Source: Cyclina sinensis (lineage: Eukaryota > Mollusca > Bivalvia > Venerida > Veneridae). Taken from it: a DNA stretch of 64,000 nt. Shown here piece by piece: positions 46,801 through 58,607 of this stretch (positions are counted from its first letter, which is position 1; each line of letters begins with the position of its first letter). Location of the stretch: assembly GCA_012932295.1 (NCBI GenBank), contig JAAONU010000006.1, positions 25,384,882 to 25,448,881 of the forward strand. Reading direction: 5' to 3'. Under the pieces are notes generated by a model. The model worked only from the letters and a program-made list of their open reading frames with translations, did no database searches and was not told the DNA's origin. The position numbers and the translations under genes are program-made.

Positions 46801-49800
46801 TTGTTTGTAAGAAGATCCCACAAAGAAAAGGTCATAGGACATGTCAGTTTTTCAGTGTGGGCAATTTCTACTTTCTGTTAGGAATCAGCACAAAAGTTCA
46901 CTGTGACTTAACAGTGAATGTCAGTGTCAAGGTCACACAGTCATTGATTTGGAAAAAATAAAAATTCATCCACTAACATGAACACCAAAGGTTTATATTT
47001 CTTTTTGAATCTTGTCTGTGCTGTTACAAAGCAGTCAGTAGGGAGGAGGGGGGGGGGGGGTGCACTGTCATGGACATGATTGTTTCACTTTAACTTTGTT
47101 TCAGAGGGAATTTTCAAACTGTTAAAGAATCTTGTCTTTGACAAAAAAATCTTTAAAGAAATGCCAAAAGGAAATTTTTTATCATAATTTGTTTTTAAAT
47201 GATTTTATAACAAGTGATTGTACAGGAGAGTCATACAAAATACCTAATTTGTTAAATCCTCCCTGTAAACCTATAGGTTTGACTTCAAACTAAGGGAGAT
47301 TATTTTTATTACTGTTTTTAAGTTCCAACCAGGAGTAATCTCCCTTGTAAACGAGACTACTAAAGGTAAATCAAAAATTGTCCTTGGAAACTTTGGAATT
47401 TCAAAAAAAACGGTATTAATGAAGACATCATTTAAAGAATTAAGATTGAAATTTGGGAAGACTGACAATATAAAAAAATAATAGTGAAAGACTTCTTTTT
47501 AGTATATATTAAGTTAACAAATTCTGTTATATGTCGGTGATGAGTTTCAAAAATGTATGTTTCAACAAAATTAATGCACATGACTTTTATTGTATGTTTT
47601 TTTACTAATCTTATATTTACGTTAAGTTTGAAAATGTAAATGTTTTAAAACTGTAAATTGTATAAAATTTAGTTTCCAGCAAGTCTTGTTGTAATGGACA
47701 CTGTTGTGTGTAAGCATATTGGTTTGTGGTGCTTGATAGTGTGCAATCTTTCAAATATAGAAGTTCGGGGACCCTGGAAATTTATCTGATATAAACTGAC
47801 AAACAGTTTTGAAAAACCATCATTAGTTTAATCCAAATTGCCAGTACTGCTTTTTGCTTTGGTTCATTGTGTTTTTACACATAAACATGTAAATATGGTA
47901 ATTAGAGAAAGTTTTATGTACTTTTGAGCAAAATATAAAATAGAATCATTGTTATGCAGTAAAGATACATTTAGATTTGAAAATAACTGAGTTTAAATGA
48001 AAATACAAGGTAATAACTGTTGTAAGTTGATTCTGATGAATGTTTTTTTTTTGTCTTTTTCTTAGCCAAGGCAAATAGATGTTTTTATACCAGTTATTCT
48101 CCAAGTAAGAATAGATTTTTTTTTCTTAAAATTTCTATTTTATCTTCAAGCAGAGCATGTGTAAGACAGTTGTTTAACATTTTACCTTCATTTCATGATA
48201 TATCAGTGTGCACTGCACAATACTTGAAAAACTTTCTTGACTTGTGGTGAATGTAGTTACAGTAAGGGCCAGAATAAATGTATTGGATATAGAAATTAAC
48301 AGTTGTACATTTATATGACATTGAGAAGTCTCCAGACGTTTATACAGCCCTCTCACATGAAAAAATCTGTACAAGTGTAAATTCACAGAATGATATCTTT
48401 TTGATATCTGGTGACATATGTGACTAAAACTAATCCAGTACATGAAATAAAGTGACAGTGCTGTAAAACATTAAAAGTGTGCTTGATGATTGATGTATAT
48501 CAAATCTGCACAGAAACGACATGTAGTTTTCAAAGCATGTTTACGTTAAATTTCATACAATCTAAATTGTAAAGTAAAGTACTTCTGTTGATACTTATTC
48601 AGATACCTACAATTATTAATAATGTTTGAGAAATGTAAATATATAAGTTAGATTTTAGTGCCAGTTGCAGTTTAGAATTCTGGTGTATGATACTGTTTGG
48701 GCTAAGGTTAGTAGACTGTGGGGCTGCCCTTACAGATAAGAGTTAAATGGATTATACAAAAATCTTTAATTATATATAAAAAAAAATTTCAGTGTTTGTG
48801 TACTGTTGGAAATGGACATCTGTGACATAAATAAGTTTTCCAGTATGACATTAAAAGTGAGTAAGTAAGTGAAAAGTTCATTGAAGTGAAATGTGCAGAA
48901 GTTACTACAAACAATAAATGTATCATATAAATAAACACCGAACCCAGTTGACCTACATACATTGTATAAATGTCAACTAATAAGTCATGTCATTTATATG
49001 AAATACATCAAGCATGCTAAACAAACAAAAAAGAGAACAACTTGTAAGTGTAGGCTATTGACTGATGTTATGCATGGTGTTTTTAAAAAACAAGAAGTGA
49101 TAATTGTTCATGTGCAATACATAATGTGAAGATTTGGTATGTAAATAGCGACTATAAAAAGACCACTTTAAAATTTAAAAGTTGGAAACACAACGAAATA
49201 GTTTTATGAAATAGAATTGCTACACATGGTATTTATTAGTGCATACTCATGTAGCACTTAGCCATTCTAAAAACTACATGTAGTCGGATTTTATACTTGC
49301 AATATAAAGAATTGGAATGACAAGTACTGGACAAAATTATACTCTAGATATATTGATATTGAAAAGAGTTGCCATGTACTGTTTCACTTTTATTTTATGC
49401 ATTTCAAAAGTCATTTTGTTCCAGACAAAATATTTTACCTAAATAGATTAAAAACTGTAAAATTTCAAACTTGCAGAGACAGGTAGTTTACAGATATCGA
49501 CCAAGGAAAATTATACATGATATAACATTTAAGGGTTAAACAAAACAAATGCCAGTTACCTTTATTTTGGCTCATACTGTACTAAAGGGAACACTGCTCA
49601 TAACCTTAGAGTTATAGAATAAGGAAATAGATTTTAAGTTTGAGTGATATACCGTCGAATACATCATGGTGTCGAGGTCAGATGCTTAGTAATTTAATCA
49701 CGAAAGCCGTAGTCCTTCGTGATTAAATAGTTATGCATATGAACGAGAAAATAGTGGGTCACGAAAATTTTAAAATCTATTTCCATTTTAACACGTATGT

Positions 49801-50159
49801 GATGTTTGCAGTGACGTCAGTGGTTGCGCGCTTGTGTTCTGCATAATATAACGTGTAGGATATATCACGGTCAATTCCTTTTTCGTTTTTTGTCGACGAA
49901 ATCCGGATAGTGTTAGAATTAAAAATCACAGCATGAATATATACAGTAGTCTAGGAAGAAAAAAATGACATTAATTTATTATTTGTGTTTGATCGCTTAA
50001 TGAAATGATTTTTTTAGTCTACCGCAATGTTTATGTTGAAGCTTATTAATTCCGTTTCTCACCAATGTATGTATATTTATTATTATTGTTGATGCTAGGT
50101 TTTCATATAACGGTGCAATAAATGAGGTCTACAGTATATTTGCTTTGTCTTCAGTTGTA
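46801..50159. other. No gene recognised
   Basis: No exon found on either strand. Notable only for a G-run (GGGAGGAGG then 11-12 G, 47040-47060) and a hairpin at 49693-49727 with arms TTTAATCACGAA / TTCGTGATTAAA, probably a remnant of a palindromic MITE. Open frames are domain-free. Confidence 0.5.
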
Positions 50160-51420
50160 TTTAATTATTATTCCCCGTCGATCGAAACGGAAGGGGGTGG
50201 GGGGGGGTTGTTTTGGCGTTGTCCGTCCTTCCGTCCAAATTTCATTTCCGCGCAATTTCTTGGCAACTACTGACTGAATTTCAATGAAACCTTACGGGAA
50301 CTATCAATACGAAAAAGAGATGCGAATGTTCTCGGTATGTTCCGGTTAGACCCTTCAACACAGATTTACAGCCTATGATTAGTTATGCAGTATATATACT
50401 TAAGTAACTTCGTTTCCGCGCTATTTCTCGGAAACTGCTTATTGGATTTCAACGAAATTTAAGGGAATTATCACCACCAAAAGGAGATGTGCATGTCTTT
50501 TGAATGTGCTGGTCGGACCATTTAACACAGAGTTATGACCCTTGATTAGTTATTCAGTATGTAATCAGAGAAACATTTGTTTCCGCGCTATTTCTCGGCA
50601 ACTGTTCACTGGATTTCAAAGAAACTGTGGGAATCATCACTACCAAAAGGAGATGTGCATATCATTGGAATGTCCTGGTCGGACCATTTAACAGAGAGTT
50701 CTGGCCCCTGAATAGATATTCACTATGTATAAAGAATAACGTTTTTTCTTGAAGCTGAAGATGAAAATTTAGTATGTATTTTAAAATGTATGACCAAGAA
50801 TAGCATTATCACTCCTGGTCAGTGGTTTGATCAAAATTTGAAAAGTAAGAAACGAGTGCGTTATTCATCATCGAGAGGGTTATTATCAAAATGAGGATGT
50901 TTGATGAAACTTGGGTGTTGAGTTCTATTTGCCATTGCTTTATCAAAAAATAACAATCTTGACAAAAGTTAAAGATTTAACTATAAAAAGAGCTGTTTCT
51001 AAAAGTTTTTCAATGATTTCCTGAGAATTGTATAAATTTCTTGTATAAAGGAAGCTCGTTTTACCTACAAATGCTTCTGTTCGCAACTCCTACATTTTGT
51101 ATGCAATTTTCACCACACTATCACATAATGATAACACCATTTGCTGCAGTGCATATTGTCAGGATTTTGTGAGGGGATTATTTTTGAAGGAGTTATTGCC
51201 CTTCGATGATTTTTATAATTATCATATAACTGTTTCTGTGCACAACTCCTACATTTTATATGCGATTTCCAACAAACTTTCACAGAATGTTTATCAACAT
51301 GAATTACAGCACATATCAACACTTTTTGCGATTGCACAGATTTTGAAGGAGTTATTGCTCTTTGATCAAGATGATAACCACAAAGTTATTCTTTGAAAAA
51401 CCTTTTTTTCCCACATTTTC
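50160..51420 (+). repeat. Interspersed repeat with internal tandem units
   Basis: Head with GATCGAAACGGAAGGGGGTGG and GTCCGTCCTTCCGTCC, then three units of about 175 bp sharing TTTCCGCGCnATTTCTnGGnA ACT, GGATTTCAAnGAAA and AGGAGATGTGCAT. A second pair of units at 51070-51390 shares CAACTCCTACATTTT and TTTTGAAGGAGTTATTGC. Same architecture as the repeats at 30472 and 41870, but a different sequence. Confidence 0.55.
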
Positions 51421-51829
51421 TTTATATGCAAATTCTGACTTAACCCTTTCTTCAGACAAGCACCGATCAGCCGGGGATATAATGTCTGTGACAGAGTCTT
51501 GTTCTTAATATGACTACCTGCCTACTAACCTGTCCTTCATTTTCGTCTTAATTAAAACAGAGACAGTGGATATTTTAGTCGAACACAGCAGTGTTCCGCT
51601 AATAAGACCACTTTAATTATTTCAAAATTTAATCAAGCGTAACCCCGCAATTTGAAATAACCACCGAAGTAATGTCTAAAATTAAAAAAAAAAAAAAAAA
51701 AAAACAAAAAAAAAACAAGAAAAAACAGGGTCCACTGTTCATACCTGTACATTATTAAGATCACATTTTGACTAATCTAATCAGCGGAACTTTGTAAGGA
51801 AATCAAGAAAGATCAGTGGATGAACAGGG

Positions 51830-52023
51830 TGTAGTAGCCAGAGTGTACTAGAGCAAGTCTAGAAGTAAGCTCCGCCTATGTTTATATAACACTAAAGTAT
51901 GAATGTGAGATTTGTTAGTATACTTGGAATATTAGGATGCAACACATGTATTAATAAATAAATACATAAACAATCCTTCGGGTCTTTTATAATAAGCCAT
52001 CCATCATACATCAATACATTACA
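51830..52023 (+). repeat. 5' LTR of the 51830-55583 element
   Basis: 194 bp from TGTAGTAGCC to ATACATTACA. Contains a TATA-like TTTATATAAC and AATAAATAAATA (possible poly(A) signal). Same as the 3' copy. Confidence 0.95.
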
Positions 52024-52024
52024 T

Positions 52025-52033
52025 TGGCGACGA
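52025..52033 (+). other. Primer-binding site, Ser-tRNA type
   Basis: TGGCGACGA one base after the LTR, the same nine bases that begin the primer site of the element at 33816, although the two LTRs are unrelated in sequence. Confidence 0.6.
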
Positions 52034-52090
52034 ACATGGGATTATATTATTATTAATCATTGGATTAATCTACAAATCGGACAGTTGAAA

Positions 52091-52664
52091 ATGGCATCAG
52101 CTTTACCATCATTTCCACAATTTGATGTGTTTTCGGACGAAAATTCGCTAGGTGTTCGCTGGGAAAAATATGTGAATAAATTAGAAAATTTATTTACCGG
52201 ATTGGACATAACGTCAAAGAAACGCAAGAAGGCTTTATTGCTGCATTATGCTGGAGACAATGTGTTCGAGATCTACGAAACTCTCGAAGGTCTTGCTGAA
52301 AGTGACCAGAACTATGACGAAACAAAAGCGGGACTTTCTGAACATTTCAAACCAAGGAAGAACACACAATTCGAAATTTTCGAGTTCCGAAATTTAAGAC
52401 AAAATAATGGTGAAACAACTGACCAATTTGTTACTAGATTGAGACAAAAAGCCGCTTATTGTGAGTTCGCAAATTTAGATTTGGAAATTAAAAGTCAGTT
52501 TATTCAAGGAGTTGTATCTCAAAAACTGAGAACCAAGTGTCTGCAAGAATCGGAAAAATCGCTCAAGGACTTATTAGTCATTGCAAGAACAATGGAGGTC
52601 ACGAAGAAACAGGCTGAAAGCATGTCAAACGACACAGAGAAAGTACAGAAAATTCAAAGTGCAA
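52091..52664 (+). pseudogene. Gag of the 51830-55583 element, truncated
   Basis: Starts ATG 52091 (MASALPSFPQFDVF) and gives a capsid-like helical region with WEKYVNKLENLFTGLDI, KKALLLHYAGDNVFEIYETL, FVTRLRQKAAYCEF and IIKSQFIQG-type wording usual for mag-lineage gag. It is cut at about 52664, before any zinc knuckle or protease; the following codons read antisense RT sequence. Confidence 0.88.
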
Positions 52665-53265
52665 GATTTCAGCCACTGATTTGGGTTTCTCCATGCTTTT
52701 CACAGCGTCTACTTTGGCTGGATCGGCTGATATTCCAGATTCCGAAAAGACATATCCATAGAACTTAATTTTTGACTGCCCGAATGAACATTTATCCTTG
52801 TTCAGCGTAAGATTACGTTCTTGTAACCTTTCAAGTAACGCTCGTAGGTTCGCGTCATGGATTTCTCGATTGCTTCCGTAACAGACTAAATCATCTGCGA
52901 TATTCAATACACCATTTAGGCCTTGTATTGCTTGGCGGAGTTCATTTTGGAAGATGACTGGAGCTGCAGAAACCCCAAAATTCAACCGTTTGTAGCGCCA
53001 TAGACCTACGTGAGTTTGGAACGTTGTCAGACTTCGCGACGTTTCGTCCAATTCTATCTGGTGAAATGCTTTGAACATATCAAGACGTGAAAACACTGTT
53101 GCGCCATTTAACGTAAGTATGACGTCATCGACTGTAGGCATCACATTTTTCTCCGTTTTAACTGCAGTGTTCGCTTTTCGCATATCTACGCATATTCGAA
53201 CTTCTCCTGGTGCGTTCGGTTTCGGTGCTGCAACTAGGTTTGAAACCCAAGGTGAAGAAAATACA
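52665..53265 (-). pseudogene. Inverted reverse transcriptase segment
   Basis: On the minus strand about 195 codons of RT: SPWVSNLVAAPKPNAPGEVR, CVDMRKANTAV, VFSRLDMFKAFHQIEL (catalytic D), RYKRLNFGVSAAPVIFQ, NIADDLVCYG (catalytic DD) and FYGYVFSESGISADP, ending in KPKSVAE where other elements continue VRSFLGM. It is flanked on both sides by plus-strand gypsy sequence, so this block has flipped relative to gag and integrase. The segment has no internal stop, consistent with a recent event. Confidence 0.92.
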
Positions 53266-54733
53266 ATCACCGCGTTTAGAAAGATGGAGACTGAAACTGA
53301 CTACGTATGAATTCAAAGTGATTTACCGCCCAGGTAATCTCATGATATCAGATTATCTCTCGAGACATCCACACGCCAGGCACGCGACGCATTCCATTGC
53401 AGAACAATACGTCAGCTTCATTACTGATAATGCGATTCCACATGCAATGAAAGTTTCGGACGTTGCAAAAGCTACGAAACAGGACTGTGTGTTAGATTGC
53501 GTAATAAGTGCTATGTCCAGCAACGACTGGAAAAATCAGAGATGCTACAAAGATGAAGATTTTCGATTATACGAGAATTTGAACAAAAATCAAGAACTTG
53601 CAGTAGCGAGTACAGACAACGGTTGCATTGTATTACGCGGTACACAGATCTGCATACCAGAATCACTACAAAAACAATCGGTAGTATTAAGTCATCAGGG
53701 TCATCAAGGACAATCACGCACCAAAGCATTACTTCGTGAATACTGTTGGTTTCCGCATATGGACAGATTGGTGGAAGAAATATGCAAGTCATGTTTAGCA
53801 TGCCAAGCAGCATCGCCAGCCAGTCCACCAGACCCAATTAAACCTACACCACTTCCGCCAGATGTGTTTTCGGAAGTAAGTGTTGATTTCTGTGGTCCAT
53901 TTCCGGATGGACAATATTTAATGGTGGTGATAGATGATTATAGCCGATTTCCGGTCGTAGAAAGGATTTCTTCTACGTCAGCAGATAAGGTCATACCACG
54001 TCTTGAGTCCATATTTTCCATTTTTGGATACCCAGATGTACTACGTTCCGATTCGGGACCACCCTTTCAAAGTCATGCGTTCAAAGACTTTGCAGAAAAA
54101 AAAGGATTTGAAAGAAAACGATCAACGCCTCTGCACCCACAAGGGAACTCGATCGTTGAAAGATTTATGTCACCATTACAAAAAGCGATCAAAACAGCGA
54201 TAGCGCAAGGACAAAACTACATGGATGAATTGAACCCGTATCTATTGAACTATAGAAATACACAACATCCATCTACAGGAAAATCGCCTGCTATGCTTAT
54301 GTTTAATCGGAGACAAAAGACAAAATTACCAAAGTTGACATCAAAGAGAAATGACACAAATGTCAGAGATAGAGACAGCCTGTCAAAATCAAAGAACAAA
54401 CTGTATGCTGATAAGAAACGACGCGCTAAGCACAGGAATTTAAAAATTGGAGACAAAGTTTTGCTCAGAAGAGAAACGCGTAATAAGTTCCAAACATTAT
54501 TTGATCCGATACCAGGGACAATTATTGACAAAAAGGGATCAATGATCACCATTGAACACAAAGGAAAGCGTGTGACCAGAGACATTTCCAAGTTTAAGGT
54601 CGTTCAGAACGGTGAAAACAAACAAGATAAAACACCAGACCAAGACCTGGACAAAGCACCAGATCAAGGCTCTTCGTACCAGCGCCCGCAAAGAAACCGC
54701 CGTGTACCAAAACGGTATCGCGATGAAGGCTAA
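53266..54733 (+). pseudogene. RNase H tail and integrase of the 51830-55583 element
   Basis: Picks up at PRLERWRLKLTTYEFKVIYR and SDYLSRHPH (end of RNase H), then integrase. The zinc domain is LSHQGHQGQSRT ... CKSCLACQ; the core has DDE residues in SVDFCGPFP, LRSDSGPPF and NSIVERF; the C-terminal domain has LKIGDKVLL; and the end is RNRRVPKRYRDEG, stop at 54731-54733. The integrase frame is fully open. Confidence 0.9.
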
Positions 54734-55380
54734 TTTAAATCTGGATATAAACTGTGTTAAACTTTATTCAATAAGAGTGTGATGAATAGTGATAGTGCTA
54801 GAGCCATAATAATGCTCCAATTAATGATTCATTCTCTTTGGAATAAAAACACATGTTCAAATTTATAGTGGATTAACATATCTATATTATATGCTTGCTT
54901 CGGTATAAATGTTGTGAAGTATACATGTTTTTTTTTCATTTTTGTGACTCATGTGATGTATCAATGAATCCTGTTGGAATTTTAATAACATTCTATATTT
55001 CATGGTGTTCCCAACTAAATATCACATGTGCACGATAACATTTACACTTACTGACAGATAAAATGGCAAATAAACAGCTTTGGGAGACTACAATGATAAA
55101 ATAATTCAACAATAAACATTCCTAGGATTTTGGTGAATTATCTGTGACACTTTTTGGGCGAACCAAATTACAGTATAATTGCTCTGATAAACAACTGATT
55201 ATGGTCACCACACGTGTGTGAACGTTATGAACTTATCTAGAACTGTGGGAAGAAAAAAGACATTGAAAATAGACTGGCTACAAGCAACTAACAGAAATAT
55301 ATGTATTTGATATTGAAAAGTAATTTAAAGTTATTATTGTAAAATCATTTAATTATTGATATTTCTAATCTAATAAACTT

Positions 55381-55389
55381 CGAGGAGGA
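55381..55389 (+). other. Polypurine tract of the 51830-55583 element
   Basis: CGAGGAGGA directly before the 3' LTR. Confidence 0.65.
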
Positions 55390-55583
55390 TGTAGTAGCCA
55401 GAGTGTACTAGAGCAAGTCTAGAAGTAAGCTCCGCCTATGTTTATATAACACTAAAGTATGAATGTGAGATTTGTTAGTATACTTGGAATATTAGGATGC
55501 AACACATGTATTAATAAATAAATACATAAACAATCCTTCGGGTCTTTTATAATAAGCCATCCATCATACATCAATACATTACA
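55390..55583 (+). repeat. 3' LTR of the 51830-55583 element
   Basis: 194 bp, no difference from the 5' LTR found on reading both through. Confidence 0.95.
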
Positions 55584-55683
55584 CAGGGGTCCTAAGGAAG
55601 AATGGTGACTCAGTATATGTCGTCTGTAATTATGAGTGACTCTTAACGTGCCGCGTGTAGTAAGAATCATTTGGATATTTACC

Positions 55684-55890
55684 AACCGAACTAGCTCAGT
55701 TGGTAGAGCAATGGATTGTCAGTCCAGGGTTTCTCGAATCAAATCCCGGCAAGGACGCCTAATATTTAAAGTCGGACATTTCGTCTGATTCAAGTGATGA
55801 GCCGTCAGTCGCTTGTAGAGAGATTGGTTGGTAAACACTTGTTAGGTAGACTGACTGCAAGAATTTAACCAAAAGGGAAACTGTCATTAT
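55684..55890 (+). repeat. tRNA-derived SINE (Asp-like head)
   Basis: Plus strand has a strong A box TAGCTCAGTTGG (55692-55703) then GTAGAGCAATGGATTGTCAGTCCA, an anticodon arm with loop TTGTCAG (GTC, Asp-like). The B-box region TCTCGAATCAAATCCCGG carries extra bases and will not form a normal T arm. The acceptor ends do not pair. So a SINE head or tRNA pseudogene is favoured over an active tRNA. The following 130 bases (TTTAAAGTCGGACATTTCG...) would be the SINE body; its end is uncertain. Confidence 0.55.
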
Positions 55891-58224
55891 GCTCCAATGA
55901 AAAAAACTTTTTTTTATCCTCAGTAATACCTCTACAACAGAGTGAATAGTGTAACCAAAGTGTCCCATATGGTTAATAACTGACAAGTGGAGTATTCCAA
56001 AATTCATTTTTCTACACATACACAAGCAAAATAGACCAGATCTTAATACAGTAAAGTAATCATATGAAATCTTTGTTCTTAATCACGGAATACGTTTCAT
56101 TCCTTTAAAACGAAATCTTATAATTACTAAATATTATTTCGTATTGACGAAATCTTGCTCGTTATTATGAAATCATATTTCGCTAAAACAAAATCTTTTC
56201 GCGTAGTTCCGAAATGTTATTTATTATGGTGGCATATTTCTGGCATGAGATAGCTAGATAGCTATTTCAAGAATATAACTAGATCATTATGAAGTTTTCT
56301 GGAAAACATATCGCTATAAAATAACCTTTTATTTCTTGATTTTTTTTCTGTACTTAATGATTGCGTTTCGCTTTCGCGATAGATACAAGTAGAGATATCA
56401 TTCGGATTTCTCTCATGTTGAAGTCACGAGCCATCTCTTAATGGTGGTAATTTTTTTTTTACCTATAGTAAGTGAAATATCATCTGTCATCATGTACAAA
56501 ACTGCATATGTAAAATGTACTTCTCATAAAAAAATGCTTTTGCGAGGGTTGTTCAGTAAACAATGCGATTGGTATTGATATTTGAAAAGTGAAAAATAAT
56601 GTTGATCTCGTACCAGATAAATGTGCTTTTAATCGCAGGCAATCTGACTGAAGTTCGCGATCTCCCTACGGTTAGATCTAAAGACGACGCATTAATTCCT
56701 GTTTCTCGATAACCTGGAATTTCCACTTTTGTTATTTTTTTCCCAGCAAACGACACTGCAGCTTATGACGCGTCTCGATAGCTTAACAATCGTAACAACT
56801 CGGCCTTTTTCGACAACTTCCGAGGTGTTCCCAATGATAGCTTACCTGTACACATGGCGTGTTCAAACAGCGTGTAAATTTCTCTAGCATAAAAATGTTT
56901 ATTAGCGGAAATTGAAAGTGCTTTTATATTTTGAAAAAAAAATGATATTAATCACAAACATAAATCTTTTCTTTCTTTTTTTTTTTTGAAGATTTTGACA
57001 AATAAATTTAACTGAGTTCGGTGACAGTTTATACATGGCAGATAATTGTTTGGGGTCCCAGATATATAAATAGATTTTCACAAGTTGAACAATTACTTCC
57101 ATGAGAGTGGAAGCGTTGCTCTGATTGGCTGATGGATAGGTCACGAGAAGGTGACCTTATATTGGTCGTCCTCAGCAGGGCCTCAATTAAGGCCCTGTCC
57201 TCAGATCCTAATAGCATAGCGATGTTTAGGATATGATTTTAATCAGATTGATTCTCAGGTAGAGAAAATAACCTCAGGGATCCAGGTCTGGCCAGAAACG
57301 GGCGTGTGCAAATACTCTGGCTTCTCTTACTCCAACAAGTACGTTACATTACAGGCTTTATAGCCGGGCGCTTGCTAATGATAAGTTTGTCAACCAAGAT
57401 AATTCTTTAACTGTAACAGTTTTCAAGATTTCAAGGATTTTTTTCACCGTTTTACTTGATCACTGACCTAATAGTGTATACAGCATCTTTTCACCCCATG
57501 TGGCCCGGATTTAAATACGCAGCCCACCTACAAAGACTTGTATACGACAATTATCCTTTCCCATAAATGTCATTTATCTCGGCCTCAACCCAAGTAATCT
57601 AGATCCTAATTTCAACCATATGTGCGCTCGTTTGCCTGTCATTTCGCATATAGTATTACAAATACCCTTTAGAGTAATGTGTATTGCATCAAGGTCAAGG
57701 AATATATAAGGGCTTTTTACCTGTGATACGTACGTTTAAATGTTCATTGTAGCGATAAAAAAAACGGAGTTTTATGTACATTTTTTTTCTTGTGTGTGTG
57801 TGTGTAAATCTTGCTCGACTCGCCTAGCAATAGCAATTCGGTTACGGAACACCCCTGGTGCTATTATCTTAAGTTGCTCCATATCTAAGCAATATATCAC
57901 CTTCACAAAGTCACTGCACTCTCAAGAATAACAGTTTGTTCAGCGACATTTGCTTCACATCTATGCCCTACGGTACTGTCTACAATAGCTTTTGCTTTTT
58001 TGAGACATGTGTTCCACATTTGTAAAGTTAAGAAAAGCTTTTTATATCTATTTATATTTGTATTTTGTTAACGAATATCAAGAACATATAGTCCTGCATG
58101 TGCAGTATGCACTCTCGACAAAATGAAGCTAACTACTTCAAACAGTTTTACAGTCTCGAAATACCATCTCTTTACGGTAAAAAATACCATCCACCTCGAC
58201 TGTCGCTCGCTTTTTGACGTGTGC
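55891..58224. other. Intergenic, upstream of the SLC5 gene
   Basis: No exon recognised. Contains a patch of repeated CGAAAT/ATTTCG words (56080-56225), a hairpin CAGGGCCT/AGGCCCTG (57176-57197) and a (GT)n microsatellite (57790-57806). Confidence 0.5.
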
Positions 58225-58232
58225 TATATAAA
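58225..58232 (+). promoter_or_regulatory. Candidate TATA box of the SLC5 gene
   Basis: TATATAAA 121 bases before the start codon; a start about 30 bases on would give a 5' UTR near 95 nt. No other core element is evident. Confidence 0.35.
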
Positions 58233-58352
58233 TCTACTAGCGATAATCAGTGAAACATGACATGGTTTTCATCTGAATGATAAAACACTTTCAATAACCA
58301 TTTAGATGTAAACAGAAATAATAGATAAAGAAATAAATCTAAGTGAAAAAAA

Positions 58353-58607
58353 ATGGATAGTGGTTCGATAGAAAATCGATCCTTCGGCACCGTAGACTAT
58401 GTCGTTTTTGGATGTGTTATATTGATTTCTGTAGTCATCGGAATATTTTTTGCTTTCCGAGATAAAAGGCATAACACGTCGTCAAATTTCTTTGTCGGAA
58501 ACCGACAGATGTCATCACTTCCGGTGGCCATATCCTTTGTTGTGACGTTTCAGTCATCGATTATGATGCTAGGATATCCTGCAGAGGTGTATGCTTATGG
58601 AATTCAG
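58353..58607 (+). CDS. SLC5 exon 1
   Basis: 85 complete codons, MDSGSIENRS to PAEVYAYGIQ, ending in phase 0 at CAG|GTAAAA. The start ATG has A at -3 and G at +4. Encodes the N-terminus and helices 1-2. Confidence 0.9.

Larger units (their letters stand above)
51830..55583 (+). mobile_element. Gypsy-type LTR retrotransposon with an inverted RT segment
   Basis: Two 194-bp LTRs (51830-52023 and 55390-55583) are identical over their whole length by eye. They are flanked by the 5-bp target duplication CAGGG (51825-51829 and 55584-55588). Internal order: primer site, gag on plus, reverse transcriptase on MINUS, RNase H tail and integrase on plus, purine tract. Nucleocapsid, protease, the start of RT and most of RNase H are missing at the two inversion junctions, so the copy cannot be autonomous. 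Identical LTRs imply very recent insertion. Confidence 0.95.

Noticed and set aside
53511..54591. Minus-strand open frames (53511-53837, 54250-54591)
   Set aside because: Antisense shadows of the integrase frame.
55684..55760. Functional tRNA-Asp gene
   Set aside because: A box and anticodon loop are good, but the T arm has extra bases and the acceptor stem does not pair; a SINE head or pseudogene fits better.
56760..56860. Inverted CTCGG/CCGAG words as a MITE
   Set aside because: Match is short and imperfect, and no target duplication or second copy is visible in the window.
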